Part shown: in pieces, positions 9,768 to 18,772 of the stretch
How positions within the stretch are numbered: position 1 is the stretch's first letter
Layout: every line of letters starts with the position of its first letter
Assembly (NCBI RefSeq): GCF_002925905.1
Contig: NZ_PRDB01000008.1
Location: 1-64,000, forward strand
Direction: 5' to 3'
DNA: 64,000 nt
DNA from: Klebsiella michiganensis
Lineage (GTDB): Bacteria > Pseudomonadota > Gammaproteobacteria > Enterobacterales > Enterobacteriaceae
Position numbers and translations under genes: made by a program
The notes under the pieces: generated by a model
What the model was told of the DNA's origin: nothing
Database searches by the model: none
The model's input: only the letters and a program-made list of their open reading frames with translations

Positions 9768-10992
9768 CATGACTCCTTGCTCATCGCATGAAGACTCCGA
9801 GAGTGAACCCCGTTAGAAAGGGTCACACGCATGCCCCAATACAAATTTATTTGCTTCTTCTCGTCACGCCCGTTTTCTCATGCAAGAAAACGATAGTAAT
9901 GAGAAGTTACAAACATGTTAACAAAACACCCAAATTGATCCCGTGATTATATTACGCTGCAAAACCCTTACAATAAATAGGTTTTTATTGTGATAAATTT
10001 GCAGTTTTCGACAGCGATCAATTTATAGCGAAAATACCAGATTTCGGTCAATTTGATCCGCGACAATTTAACTCCATTTCGCGACCTTTTCCAAGTTTTA
10101 AACATTGATTTAAATCAATTTTCATTTTAAATGTTAATTATGTATACCGTGTACCGTACAGGTAAACACTAGGTTAACAATATGTTTTTCAAGAGTATCA
10201 ACGGTTACTGAAAATGATAGTCCATTTATTTCGCCGCGGAGGGGAATTTAATGGGATGAGCGCTGGGCGCATTAATCCGGGCATCAGCTGACAATGTCGT
10301 GTAGCTCACAGATTTTTTTTATCAAGTTAATGCCCTAAATTTTTTTGCTTATTACATTTATCATTGCGTTTACTTTCAATTAACACAGATGCGTAACTAT
10401 CTCATTATCAAGTAAATGCGGCGTACATTCTCTTTCTCGTCGTTTTGTGACGCAACGCACCCTGCTCTTTATGCAGCAGACTTTCCCCCTGCGCTTTTAT
10501 CCCCCCGGACAGCAGCTCTCCTGCCCCACTCCGCCATTCAACAAAAATGAAATATTAAATAAACAAATCACCATTTTATATCTTTAATCTAACAAATTCG
10601 CCGTGACGCATATAAAAAACAGCACATAAATTCCGTTACTATGCTCACAGAAAAATTTAAAGAATTGTATTTACCGCTTATTATCAAGGCAAAATAAACG
10701 CAAAATATAAAATAAGACCTTGCTCACAAACATCGCAATCTATTTATTAAAAAGATCTGAACAGAAATAACCCCAGACAATAAAAAAACTAACAACATCA
10801 TGATACAAAAGGATTTTTTAAAGAAAAATCAAAAACAAGACTTTTTTGAAAGATATTCTGAAAATAGATCAATTGCTTCCCCCCTTCGAACCACAGACAC
10901 TCCAGCCCTATTAACAGGCGGCCATCATCAACGCTGCAAATATTAGAAAGTCGTTTTTATTTTTATACCATCAGCCTTACAGAGGATTACCC
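9768..10992. other. Long AT-rich divergent intergenic region
   Basis: There is no credible gene in these 1225 bases between cydA (minus) and the glutamate mutase operon (plus). The left part should hold the cyd promoters: an FNR box at 10105-10118 and GTTAAT-type tracts near 10125-10180 that resemble ArcA sites. The right part, about 10530-10900, is strikingly AT-rich by eye, as expected for H-NS-bound DNA beside an acquired island. A GAGG ribosome site sits just before glmS. Confidence 0.7.
10105..10118. promoter_or_regulatory. FNR box (perfect palindrome)
   Basis: TTGATTTAAATCAA matches the FNR consensus TTGAT-N4-ATCAA exactly. It lies upstream of cydA on the minus strand and is much further (about 875 bases) from glmS, so cyd is the probable target. 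FNR represses cydAB at zero oxygen in E. coli. Confidence 0.75.
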
Positions 10993-11442
10993 ATGAAGAA
11001 ATCAACACTTGTTATTGGCGTCATTGGTGCTGACTGCCATGCAGTAGGCAACAAAGTCCTGGACCGCGTTTTTACTGCCCATGATTTTCGCGTAATCAAT
11101 CTGGGGGTGATGGTCAGTCAGGATGAATATATCGATGCCGCTATCGAAACCGGCGCGGACGCCATCGTTGTCTCGTCTATTTACGGCCACGGCGATATCG
11201 ACTGCCTGGGACTGCGCGAACGCTGCATCGAACGGGGTATCGGCGATATTCTTCTTTACGTTGGCGGCAACCTGGTGGTCGGTAAGCATGATTTTGCCGA
11301 CGTCGAGGCCAAATTCAAAGAGATGGGCTTCAATCGCGTCTTTGCCCCAAGCCACGATCTGGAAGACGTCTGCAGGCTGATGGCGAACGATATCAACCAG
11401 CGCCACGGCGTTGAACAGCAGTGTCTGGAAGAGGCTATCTGA
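10993..11442 (+). CDS. glmS: Glutamate mutase (methylaspartate mutase) sigma subunit
   Basis: A 149-residue B12-binding subunit (MutS/GlmS) of coenzyme-B12-dependent glutamate mutase, which interconverts L-glutamate and (2S,3S)-3-methylaspartate. The cobalamin signature D-x-H-x-x-G is at 14-19 (DCHAVG); His16 is the lower axial ligand to cobalt. The flavodoxin-like fold is visible with VSSIYGHG and the GGNLVVGK motif. It opens a ten-gene plus-strand run, and its stop overlaps glmL by one base (TGATG). Confidence 0.96.
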   Translation: MKKSTLVIGVIGADCHAVGNKVLDRVFTAHDFRVINLGVMVSQDEYIDAAIETGADAIVVSSIYGHGDIDCLGLRERCIERGIGDILLYVGGNLVVGKHDFADVEAKFKEMGFNRVFAPSHDLEDVCRLMANDINQRHGVEQQCLEEAI

Positions 11443-12830
11443 TGCAAACCGTCTCTGTCGATATCGGCTCGACGTGGACCAAAGCGGCCCTCTTCGCACA
11501 GGAGGGGGATGAGCTGACGCTGGTAAACCACGTTCTGACCCCGACCACTACCCATCACCTGGCGGAAGGCTTTTTTGCCAGCCTGAACCGGGTGCTTAAC
11601 GTTGCCGATGCGCGCCCGTTGCTGCACCGCGGTGACGTCACGCTGAAATACTCTTCATCGGCAAAAGGCGGTCTTGCCGTTGCCGCGATGGGTCTGGTGC
11701 CGTCCATCACCCTGGAATCAGCAAAAGTCACCGCCCACTCGGCGGGGGCCAAAATCGCCCAATACTACGCCTACAAACTCAACCGCCACGATATCCAGGC
11801 GCTGGAAGCCACGCCGCCGGATATCCTGCTGTTTACCGGCGGAACCGACGGCGGCGAGGAGAGCTACGGCCTGGCCAACGCCCATGCGCTGGCGGAGTCA
11901 ACGCTCGACTGCGCCATTATCTATGCCGGAAACCGGGATATTCAGGACGAGGTTCAGGCCATCCTTGGCCACAAAGATTTGACCACGGTAGACAACATTC
12001 TGCCCGATCTCGATCACCCTAATCCCTACGCTGCCCGCAAGGCGATTTGCGATGTCTTCTTATCCCGAATCGTCAAAGGTAAAGGGCTGGACGTGATTGT
12101 CGCGGAAACCGGCGAAGAGCCGATGCCAACGCCGTGGACCGTCTACGAGCTGGTAAAAACCATCAGCCATTACGACAGCGCGTGGAAAGAGTTCATGCTG
12201 ATCGATATGGGCGGCGCCACCACCGACGTCTACTCAGCCAGCGCCAACACGCTCTCTCCGGATACCGTTCTGCACGGGGTTCCGGAACCGTTTGTTAAAC
12301 GTACGGTAGAAGGCGATCTCGGCATGCGCGTTTCAGCTGTCGTGGTCGGTGAAAGTACTCAGGAGCTGGTGAACGTGGTGTTTGCCCACCAGCCGCAGCG
12401 TCAGGAGGCCTTTTACCGCTACCTGCGCCATCTGGTCGCTCAGCCGGATTATCTGCCGCTCAATGAGGAAGAAAAATATTTCGACACCGTGCTGGCCGGG
12501 CTGTGCGTCGGCTACGCCAGCGAACGCCACGCGGGCACCAAAAAGCAGGTCTGCACCTGCGTGGGCAACGTCGATTTACAGATGGGCCGCGATCTGACCC
12601 CCGTGCGTAAAGTCGTCGGTTCCGGTGGATGGCTCTCCCGCGCCAGCGGCTTCGACATCCACCGCTGGCTGAAATACCGCGAACTGGATGACGACGGCAG
12701 ACGCATTCTCCTGCCAACCCGGTTTGATTATTACCGCGATGCAAAAGGCCTGCTTCCGCTGCTGGCAAACGTTGCCAGGCTCTACCCCGAGCTCGCCGCT
12801 CGCACCAGCATTCACTGTTTAACCCTATAA
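11442..12830 (+). CDS. glmL: Glutamate mutase reactivating ATPase MutL/GlmL
   Basis: A 462-residue ASKHA-fold ATPase (actin/hsp70/hexokinase type). The phosphate-1 loop DIGSTWTKAALF is near residue 8, the phosphate-2 loop LIDMGGATTDVYS in the middle, and the adenosine motif VGSGGWLS near the C-terminus. GlmL proteins are thought to reactivate glutamate mutase by expelling damaged cobalamin. The start was placed at 11442, overlapping the glmS stop; a more upstream in-frame ATG lies inside glmS and has no ribosome site. Confidence 0.94.
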   Translation: MQTVSVDIGSTWTKAALFAQEGDELTLVNHVLTPTTTHHLAEGFFASLNRVLNVADARPLLHRGDVTLKYSSSAKGGLAVAAMGLVPSITLESAKVTAHSAGAKIAQYYAYKLNRHDIQALEATPPDILLFTGGTDGGEESYGLANAHALAESTLDCAIIYAGNRDIQDEVQAILGHKDLTTVDNILPDLDHPNPYAARKAICDVFLSRIVKGKGLDVIVAETGEEPMPTPWTVYELVKTISHYDSAWKEFMLIDMGGATTDVYSASANTLSPDTVLHGVPEPFVKRTVEGDLGMRVSAVVVGESTQELVNVVFAHQPQRQEAFYRYLRHLVAQPDYLPLNEEEKYFDTVLAGLCVGYASERHAGTKKQVCTCVGNVDLQMGRDLTPVRKVVGSGGWLSRASGFDIHRWLKYRELDDDGRRILLPTRFDYYRDAKGLLPLLANVARLYPELAARTSIHCLTL

Positions 12831-12846
12831 ATGAAGGCAGCTACGA

Positions 12847-14292
12847 ATGGAACTTCGAAATAAAAAATTAACCCACGACGAATTCATGACCGAGCGGCAT
12901 CAGGTATTGCAGACCTGGCATACCGGCAAGGACGTTGAGCACTTCGAAGATGGCGTGAAGTACCAGCAAACCATTCCTGAGAAAAAACGCTTTTCTCACG
13001 CTCTGCTTAAGGCCGACCAGGAGGGTAAAACCCTGAGCCAGCCGCGCGCGGGCGTGGCGCTGATGGATGAACATATTGCGCTGCTCAAAACCCTGCAGGA
13101 AGAGTGCGATCTGCTGCCCAGCACCATCGATGCCTATACCCGCCTCAACCGTTACGAAGAAGCGGCGGTCGGCATACAGAAATCCATCGAGGCGGGAACC
13201 TCCAAACTGAATGGTTTGCCGGTGGTTAACCACGGCGTCGCCGCCTGCCGCCGGATGACCGAAGCGCTGGAAAAACCGGTCCAGGTACGTCACGGTACGC
13301 CAGACGCGCGCCTGCTGGCGGAAATCTCCATGGCCAGCGGCTTTACCAGCTACGAAGGCGGCGGTATCTCCTACAACATTCCCTACGCCAAGCGCGTCAC
13401 TCTGGAGAAGTCGATTCGCGACTGGCAGTACTGCGACCGCCTGATGGGCCTGTATGAAGAACACGGCATTCGTATTAACCGCGAACCGTTCGGCCCGCTG
13501 ACCGGCACCCTGATCCCACCGTTTATGTCCCACGCGGTGGCCATTATCGAAGGTCTGCTGGCGCTGGAACAGGGCGTCAAGTCAATCACCGTCGGCTACG
13601 GCCAGGTCGGCAGCCTGACCCAGGACATCGCGGCGATTAAATCTCTTCGCGAACTCTCCCACGAATACTTTGGCAATTACGGATTCGACGATTATGAGCT
13701 GAGTACCGTCTTCCACCAGTGGATGGGCGGCTTTCCGGAAGATGAATCAAAAGCCTTTGCCATTATCTCCTGGGGCGCGGCGGTAGCCGGGATGTCCGGC
13801 GCCACCAAAGTGATCACCAAGAGCCCGCATGAAGCGTTCGGTATTCCCACCGCGGCGGCCAACGCGCAGGGGCTGAGGGCATCCCGCCAGATGCTCAATA
13901 TGGTCAGCGATCAGAAGTTCCCGCCCTGCGCCGCGGTTGAGCAGGAAGTGGAGCTGATAAAAAGCGAGGTTCGCGCGGTGCTGAAGAAAGTATTCGAGCT
14001 GGGCAACGGCGACATCGCCCGCGGTACGGTGCTGGCCTTTGAAGCGGGCGTCCTGGACGTGCCTTTTGCCCCCGCATCCTGCAACGCGGGCAAAATTTTG
14101 CCGGTTCGCGACAATGCCGGCGCCATTCGCGTGCTTGAAGCCGGCGCGGTTCCGCTGCCGAAGGACATCCTCGCCCTGCACCACGATTACGTCGCTGAAC
14201 GTGCGCAATTTGAAGGACGCAAACCCTCATTCCAGATGGTTGTTGATGACATCAACGCGGTATCCCACAGTAAATTAATAGGAAGACCATAA
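12847..14292 (+). CDS. glmE: Glutamate mutase epsilon subunit
   Basis: A 481-residue TIM-barrel catalytic subunit that pairs with GlmS. Glutamate-binding residues known from Clostridium cochlearium GlmE seem conserved: an arginine claw (about R67, R99, R148) and E170, Y176, Y180 within EGGGISYNIPY. The full length matches the family (about 483). It ends in TAATG, overlapping mal by one base, so mutase and ammonia-lyase are translationally coupled. Confidence 0.96.
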   Translation: MELRNKKLTHDEFMTERHQVLQTWHTGKDVEHFEDGVKYQQTIPEKKRFSHALLKADQEGKTLSQPRAGVALMDEHIALLKTLQEECDLLPSTIDAYTRLNRYEEAAVGIQKSIEAGTSKLNGLPVVNHGVAACRRMTEALEKPVQVRHGTPDARLLAEISMASGFTSYEGGGISYNIPYAKRVTLEKSIRDWQYCDRLMGLYEEHGIRINREPFGPLTGTLIPPFMSHAVAIIEGLLALEQGVKSITVGYGQVGSLTQDIAAIKSLRELSHEYFGNYGFDDYELSTVFHQWMGGFPEDESKAFAIISWGAAVAGMSGATKVITKSPHEAFGIPTAAANAQGLRASRQMLNMVSDQKFPPCAAVEQEVELIKSEVRAVLKKVFELGNGDIARGTVLAFEAGVLDVPFAPASCNAGKILPVRDNAGAIRVLEAGAVPLPKDILALHHDYVAERAQFEGRKPSFQMVVDDINAVSHSKLIGRP

Positions 14293-15533
14293 TGAAAATT
14301 AAACAGGCCCTTTTCACCGCTGGCTACTCTTCATTCTATTTTGACGATCAGCAGGCGATCAAAAACGGCGCGGGTCATGATGGGTTCATTTATACCGGTG
14401 CTCCGGTAACGCCAGGCTTCACCTCGGTACGCCAGGCGGGTGAATGCGTATCCGTCCAGCTGATTCTGGAAAACGGCGCGGTGGCGGTCGGTGACTGTGC
14501 CGCCGTACAGTACTCCGGCGCGGGCGGCCGCGACCCGCTGTTCCTGGCGGAGAACTTTATCCCGTTCCTCAACGATCATATCAAACCGCTGCTGGAGGGC
14601 CGCGATGTCGATACCTTCCTGCCGAACGCCCGCTTCTTCGACAAGCTGCGCATCGACGGTCATCTGCTGCATACCGCCGTCCGCTACGGTCTTTCCCAGG
14701 CGCTGCTCGACGCCACAGCGCTGGCCAGCGGCCGCCTGAAGGCGGAGGTGGTTTGCGACGAATGGCAGTTGCCCTGCATACCGGAAGCGATTCCGTTATT
14801 TGGTCAGAGCGGCGACGACCGCTACATCGCCGTGGACAAAATGATCCTCAAAGGCGTTGACGTCCTGCCGCATGCGCTCATTAACAACGTCGAAGAGAAG
14901 CTGGGTCTGAAAGGGGAAAAACTGCGTGAGTATGTCCGCTGGCTGTCCGACCGCATCTTAAGCCTGCGCACCAGCCCCCGCTATCGCCCCACGCTGCATA
15001 TCGACGTGTACGGCACCATCGGCCTGATTTTCGATATGGATCCGGTTCGCTGCGCCGACTATATCGCCAGCCTGGAGCAAGAGGCGCAGGGCCTGCCGCT
15101 CTACATAGAAGGCCCGGTGGATGCGGGTAATAAACCGGACCAGATCCGTATGCTCACGGCCATTACCAAAGAGCTGACCCGCCTCGGTTCCGGCGTAAAA
15201 ATTGTCGCCGACGAGTGGTGTAACACCTACCAGGATATCGTTGACTTTACCGATGCCGGCAGCTGCCACATGGTGCAGATTAAAACCCCGGATCTCGGCG
15301 GCATTCATAACATCGTGGACGCGGTGCTGTACTGCAACAAACACGCGATGGAAGCCTACCAGGGCGGTACCTGTAACGAAACCGAGATCAGCGCCCGCAC
15401 CTGCGTTCACGTCGCGCTGGCCGCGCGTCCGATGCGTATGCTGATCAAGCCGGGCATGGGCTTTGACGAAGGTCTTAACATCGTGTTTAACGAAATGAAC
15501 CGCACCATCGCGCTGTTGCAGACTAAGGATTAA
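14292..15533 (+). CDS. mal: Methylaspartate ammonia-lyase
   Basis: A 413-residue enolase-superfamily enzyme that removes ammonia from 3-methylaspartate to give mesaconate. It has the same length as the Citrobacter amalonaticus enzyme. All key residues fall at the expected numbers: catalytic His194 and Lys331, and Mg2+ ligands Asp238, Glu273 and Asp307. It is fully intact and lies directly after glmE, defining the methylaspartate pathway of glutamate breakdown. Confidence 0.97.
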   Translation: MKIKQALFTAGYSSFYFDDQQAIKNGAGHDGFIYTGAPVTPGFTSVRQAGECVSVQLILENGAVAVGDCAAVQYSGAGGRDPLFLAENFIPFLNDHIKPLLEGRDVDTFLPNARFFDKLRIDGHLLHTAVRYGLSQALLDATALASGRLKAEVVCDEWQLPCIPEAIPLFGQSGDDRYIAVDKMILKGVDVLPHALINNVEEKLGLKGEKLREYVRWLSDRILSLRTSPRYRPTLHIDVYGTIGLIFDMDPVRCADYIASLEQEAQGLPLYIEGPVDAGNKPDQIRMLTAITKELTRLGSGVKIVADEWCNTYQDIVDFTDAGSCHMVQIKTPDLGGIHNIVDAVLYCNKHAMEAYQGGTCNETEISARTCVHVALAARPMRMLIKPGMGFDEGLNIVFNEMNRTIALLQTKD

Positions 15534-15536
15534 GAG

Positions 15537-16907
15537 ATGGCTCGTACCTTTAAGATCTTATCGCCGACGGCAATCCTCGGCTATGGCTTCCCGGAAGAGA
15601 GCTTTCGTAAAGCTATGGAGGCATCGCCGGATCTGATTGCCGTTGACGCCGGTTCATCCGATCCCGGCCCCCACTATCTGGGGGCAGGCAAACCTTTTAC
15701 CGACCGGGCCGGGGTGAAACGCGATCTGCGCTATATGATCGTCGCCGGGGTGAAGAATAACATTCCGGTGGTGATCGGCACCGCTGGAGGATCCGGCGCC
15801 GCGCCGCATCTGGAGTGGTGTCGGCAGATTATCCATGAGATTGCGCAGGAAGAAAAACTGTCGTTCTCCATGGCGCTGATCCCGTCTGATGTCGATAAAG
15901 CCATCGTTCATCAGGCGCTGGATAACGGCAAAATCACCGCCCTGGACTTTGTGCCTGAACTGACCCACGAGGCCATTGAAGAGAGTACCTATATCGTCGC
16001 CCAGATGGGGATCGAACCCTTTCAGCGGGCGCTCGCCGCCGGCGCCCAGGTGGTGCTTGGCGGCCGGGCGTACGATCCGGCCTGCTTCGCGGCGCTGCCG
16101 ATTATGCAGGGCTTTGATGAGGGGCTCGCCCTGCACTGCGGCAAGATCCTCGAATGCGCGGCCATTGCCGCCACGCCGGGCTCCGGTTCCGACTGCGCCA
16201 TGGGGATTATCGACGACAGCGGCTTTACGCTGAAAGCGTTTAATCCAAAGCGTAAGTTTACCGAAACCTCTGCGGCGGCGCATACGCTGTACGAGAAGTC
16301 CGATCCGTATTTCCTGCCCGGTCCGGGCGGCGTGCTTAACCTGAAAGGATGCACCTTCAAAGCCGTCAACGAAGGCGAGGTTTACGTCAGCGGTTCTCGT
16401 CATGAAGCGACGCCGTACGCGCTGAAGCTGGAAGGCGCGCGGCGGGTCGGCTTCCGCTGCCTGACCATTGCCGGAACGCGCGACCCGATCATGATTGCCG
16501 GAATCGATAATATTCTTGAAGAGGTACAGACCAGCGTCGCACGTAACCTCTCCCTGAACGATGACAGCATCCGCATGACCTTCCATCTGTATGGAAAGAA
16601 CGGCGTGATGGGCAATCACGAACCAATGAAAACTGCCGGGCACGAACTGGGCATCCTGCTTGATGTCGTTGCGCCAACCCAGGATATCGCCAACAGCGTC
16701 TGTTCGCTGGTGCGCTCTACCCTGCTGCACTACGGCTATGAAAACCGCATTGCCACCGCGGGCAACCTCGCCTTCCCGTTCTCGCCTTCCGATATTCAGA
16801 GCGGCCCGGTGTATGAGTTCTCAATCTATCACCTGATCGAAGCCAGCGACGCGCTGCGCTTTGACTTCCATATCGAACAGGTGACGCCAGAAGGAGTTCA
16901 GGCATGA
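15537..16907 (+). CDS. AtuA-like (DUF1446) protein of the methylaspartate cluster
   Basis: A 456-residue cytoplasmic protein of the acyclic-terpene-utilisation AtuA / DUF1446 family. The family's N-terminal AVDAGSSDPGPHYLGAG segment and the central VLGGRAYDPACF stretch are visible. No defined reaction is known; AtuA is required for citronellol/geraniol catabolism in Pseudomonas, a pathway whose late step cleaves a tertiary 3-hydroxy acid. Placed 3 bases after mal and overlapping the DUF4387 gene by 4 bases, it probably acts with it on a C5 acid of the pathway (inference). Confidence 0.85.
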   Translation: MARTFKILSPTAILGYGFPEESFRKAMEASPDLIAVDAGSSDPGPHYLGAGKPFTDRAGVKRDLRYMIVAGVKNNIPVVIGTAGGSGAAPHLEWCRQIIHEIAQEEKLSFSMALIPSDVDKAIVHQALDNGKITALDFVPELTHEAIEESTYIVAQMGIEPFQRALAAGAQVVLGGRAYDPACFAALPIMQGFDEGLALHCGKILECAAIAATPGSGSDCAMGIIDDSGFTLKAFNPKRKFTETSAAAHTLYEKSDPYFLPGPGGVLNLKGCTFKAVNEGEVYVSGSRHEATPYALKLEGARRVGFRCLTIAGTRDPIMIAGIDNILEEVQTSVARNLSLNDDSIRMTFHLYGKNGVMGNHEPMKTAGHELGILLDVVAPTQDIANSVCSLVRSTLLHYGYENRIATAGNLAFPFSPSDIQSGPVYEFSIYHLIEASDALRFDFHIEQVTPEGVQA

Positions 16908-17221
16908 AACAATCCCTATGCTCACTGGCGCAGGTGATCCGCTCCAAAAACGCCGGACCGTATGAACTGGTTTTAGATATTTTATTTAAAACCCGGGAAG
17001 ATTATCAGCGGGTCAAACGTTCTGAGCAATTAACCCCGCAGCTCATTGCCGGTTTATATAACGTGAAGCCTGATTTTATTCATCGTATTGTCTGGTTCGA
17101 TCCGGCCAACGCGGTAAAAATCGTCATGCCACGGACTATTATTTCCGGCAACGTCGGGGACAATGATGTTTATGGTGCTCAGCAGCATGCGCCGTTATTA
17201 AGTATTGAGTTCGACCTGTAA
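16904..17221 (+). CDS. DUF4387 family protein
   Basis: A 105-residue protein of unknown function. It starts inside the AtuA-like stop (ATGA) and these two families are regularly neighbours or fused, so they probably form one enzyme or complex. It is rich in basic and hydrophobic residues with no signal peptide or membrane helix. Visible motifs are SKNAGPYELVLDILF near the N-terminus and a GDNDVYGAQQHAPLL stretch near the C-terminus. Confidence 0.85.
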   Translation: MKQSLCSLAQVIRSKNAGPYELVLDILFKTREDYQRVKRSEQLTPQLIAGLYNVKPDFIHRIVWFDPANAVKIVMPRTIISGNVGDNDVYGAQQHAPLLSIEFDL

Positions 17222-17309
17222 TTTCTAAAATACAACAACATCCATTGGGGTACAGAATTTCGCTGTATCACTGTATTCCAGACAATTTATGCGGTTGGTC
17301 ACCACAGGG

Positions 17310-17342
17310 GTACGTCTGCGCTGCTGCCTGGCGCAGGCGTAC
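17310..17342 (+). other. Intercistronic hairpin before the symporter gene
   Basis: Twelve-base arms (GTACGTCTGCGC and GCGCAGGCGTAC, one G-T wobble) enclose a 9-base loop in the 169-base gap after the DUF4387 gene. There is no T-run, so it probably protects upstream mRNA or reduces read-through into the transport and glutaminase genes. Confidence 0.55.
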
Positions 17343-17390
17343 GCCGCCCTACACCACTTCACCGACTAACCCTGTTCCGATGGAGTAAAT

Positions 17391-18698
17391 ATGAAAAAAA
17401 TAAGTTTAACCAAAATGATCATATTAGGCCTGATACTCGGCATGATTGCCGGGGTGATCATTAATAATATGGCATCAGCAGATACAGCAAAATCCTATGC
17501 GCAGGATATTTCCATTTTTACCACTATATTTTTACGCCTGGTAAAAATGATTATCGCCCCGCTGGTAATATCAACGCTGGTGGTCGGCATCGCCAAAATG
17601 GGCGATGCGAAAACGCTCGGGCGTATATTCTCTAAAACCTTTTTCCTGTTTATTTGCGCCTCGCTGCTGTCGATTGCGCTGGGTCTGGTGATCGTCAATC
17701 TGTTCCAGCCAGGCGCGGGCATCAACTTTGTCCCCCACGATGCCGGAGCCGTGGCCGCCGTTCAGTCCGAGCCCTTCACCCTGAAAGTGTTTATCTCGCA
17801 CGCGGTACCCACCAGCATCGTTGATGCGATGGCGCGCAACGAAATTCTGCAAATCGTGGTGTTCTCTATTTTCCTCGGCTGCAGCCTGGCGGCGATCGGC
17901 GAAAAAGCCGAGCCCATTGTGAAGGTGCTCGATTCGCTGGTCCACGTGATGCTGAAGCTCACAGGGTACGTCATGCTGTTCGCACCGCTGACCGTTTTCG
18001 CCGCCATCTCCGGGCTGATTGCCGAGCGCGGTCTTGGCGTGATGGTCAGCGCCGGGATCTTTATGGGTGAGTTCTACCTGACGCTGGGCATGCTGTGGGC
18101 AATCCTGATTGGCCTGTCGACGGTGATTGTCGGCCCATGTATCAGCCGTCTGACCAAAGCGATCTTCGAGCCCGCGCTGCTGGCCTTCACCACATCCAGC
18201 TCAGAAGCCGCCTTCCCAGGAACCCTCGATAAGCTGGAAAAATTCGGCGTCTCTTCCAAAATCGCCAGCTTCGTCCTGCCCATCGGTTACTCCTTTAACC
18301 TGGTCGGCTCCATGGCCTACTGCTCGTTCGCCACGGTGTTTATCGCCCAGGCCTGTAACGTCCACCTCAGCATGGGCGAGCAGATCACCATGCTGCTGAT
18401 CCTGATGCTGACCTCCAAAGGGATGGCGGGCGTGCCGCGCGCCTCAATGGTGGTTATCGCCGCGACGCTGAACCAGTTCAACATTCCGGAAGCGGGCCTG
18501 ATCCTGCTGATGGGCGTCGACCCGTTCCTCGATATGGGTCGCTCCGCCACCAACGTGATGAGTAACGCCATGGGCGCCGCCATCGTTGGCCGTTGGGAAG
18601 GCGAGCATTACGGAGAAGGCTGCCGCGGCACCGCCCCGGTCAAAAAACCGGAGCAGGAGCGCCCTGCCAGCGAAACGTCAGAAGTGGCGATGTCCTGA
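17391..18698 (+). CDS. Dicarboxylate/amino acid:cation symporter (GltP/DctA family)
   Basis: A 435-residue inner-membrane carrier of the DAACS family. It has about eight membrane helices, the serine-rich re-entrant loop TTSSSEAAFP (about residue 265), and the C-terminal VDPFLDMGRSATNVMSN segment that binds substrate and cation. Family members import glutamate/aspartate or C4-dicarboxylates. Between the mutase genes and an exported glutaminase, glutamate is the probable substrate (inference); C4/C5 dicarboxylates such as mesaconate remain possible. Confidence 0.92.
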   Translation: MKKISLTKMIILGLILGMIAGVIINNMASADTAKSYAQDISIFTTIFLRLVKMIIAPLVISTLVVGIAKMGDAKTLGRIFSKTFFLFICASLLSIALGLVIVNLFQPGAGINFVPHDAGAVAAVQSEPFTLKVFISHAVPTSIVDAMARNEILQIVVFSIFLGCSLAAIGEKAEPIVKVLDSLVHVMLKLTGYVMLFAPLTVFAAISGLIAERGLGVMVSAGIFMGEFYLTLGMLWAILIGLSTVIVGPCISRLTKAIFEPALLAFTTSSSEAAFPGTLDKLEKFGVSSKIASFVLPIGYSFNLVGSMAYCSFATVFIAQACNVHLSMGEQITMLLILMLTSKGMAGVPRASMVVIAATLNQFNIPEAGLILLMGVDPFLDMGRSATNVMSNAMGAAIVGRWEGEHYGEGCRGTAPVKKPEQERPASETSEVAMS

Positions 18699-18721
18699 CA
18701 GCAAAATGGCTATGAGCCCCA

Positions 18722-18739
18722 GGCCGGATACGTCCGGCC
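18722..18739 (+). other. Short intercistronic hairpin before the glutaminase gene
   Basis: The perfect palindrome GGCCGGA-tacg-TCCGGCC lies in the 74-base gap between the symporter and the glutaminase. It resembles a half REP unit and has no T-run. Confidence 0.5.
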
Positions 18740-18772
18740 CGGTTCCCTCCAATCATCCCAACGGGACACACC

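Noticed and set aside
10471-10587. Possible 38-codon frame in the cydA-glmS gap
   Set aside because: No ribosome site precedes the ATG and the peptide has no recognisable feature.
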